A stretch of DNA of 7,473 bases from Bacteroidales bacterium (GTDB lineage: Bacteria; Bacteroidota; Bacteroidia; Bacteroidales; UBA10428), in assembly GCA_016935595.1 (NCBI GenBank), contig JAFGQQ010000348.1, forward strand, positions 1 through 7,473, read 5' to 3'. The notes beneath the pieces are model-generated. The model did no database searches and had not been told where the DNA came from. It worked only from the letters and a program-made list of their open reading frames with translations. Below are positions 7,308-7,473 of this stretch, piece by piece (the stretch's first letter is position 1; every line of letters starts with the position of its first letter). Both the position numbers and the translations under genes were made by a program.

Positions 7308-7473
7308 TTATTTGATAAGCAGAAATTTAGTTGTTTTCACCTCATTTCCGGTTTGAATTTTTATAATATACCATCCTGCATTAAATTCTTTTAAATTATA
7401 TCTATCGTAAATAATATTACCACCTGTATAGTTTTTTGAAAGTATGATTTTCCCGTTTTCAGCAATAATATCA
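7308..7473 (-). CDS. C-terminal end of a T9SS-exported protein (5' part outside window)
   Basis: An open minus-strand frame runs from the right edge to TAA at 7310-7308, giving the last 54 residues of a protein. The sequence resembles the end of a T9SS type A sorting domain: a polar stretch with ENGKIILSKNY, then YDRYNLKEFNAGWYIIKIQ, then a charged strand and the final FLLIK. The pattern of Leu, then F-x-x-G-x-Y-x-x-x-I, then a basic terminal strand is what such tails show, and it parallels the end of the GH5 protein (LKNGIYFIKI and a final LIKIE). The parent protein should therefore cross the outer membrane through T9SS. Its catalytic or binding part is not visible, so its function is unknown. 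It reads the same way as cstA but lies 750 bp upstream, so it is probably a separate transcript. Confidence 0.75.
   Translation of the reverse strand, partial: DIIAENGKIILSKNYTGGNIIYDRYNLKEFNAGWYIIKIQTGNEVKTTKFLLIK

Overview
The window comes from an AT-rich Bacteroidota genome. Two of the five coding regions end in a type IX secretion system (T9SS) type A sorting tail, a system restricted to that phylum. The one promoter-like motif found fits the Bacteroidota -7 consensus TAnnTTTG. The gene set (secreted cellulases, short-form CstA, flavodoxin) would suit a free-living polysaccharide degrader, but genus cannot be read from the sequence.

Layout. Positions 1-203 (+) hold the 3' end of a flavodoxin-like gene. 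It converges, with only 19 bp between stop codons, on a three-gene minus-strand run occupying 223-6557. In transcription order this run is cstA (6557-4773), a modular GH5 cellulase (4783-2783, GTG start, overlapping the cstA stop by 11 bp) and a GH9 cellulase-type enzyme (2727-223, 55 bp after the GH5 stop). Upstream of cstA is about 750 bp of gene-free, very AT-rich DNA (6558-7307) with a probable promoter, a perfect 14-bp palindrome and a few weak inverted repeats. At the right edge, 7308-7473 (-) is the last 54 residues of another T9SS-exported protein.

How the genes may work together. The GH5 enzyme has a catalytic domain like Thermotoga Cel5A (GH5_25 type), then a CBM4/9-type beta-sandwich, a bacterial Ig-like (Big_2) domain and the T9SS tail, so it should act outside the cell or on its surface on beta-glucan or mannan. 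The GH9 enzyme looks like a lipoprotein without a T9SS tail. It could process oligosaccharides at the envelope, possibly on the periplasmic side. CstA is an inner-membrane transporter of the carbon-starvation family (peptides or pyruvate in characterised members), not a sugar porter. Its translational overlap with the cellulase suggests a foraging unit switched on when carbon is short. That is inference, and no SusC/SusD pair or other glycan porter lies in the window.
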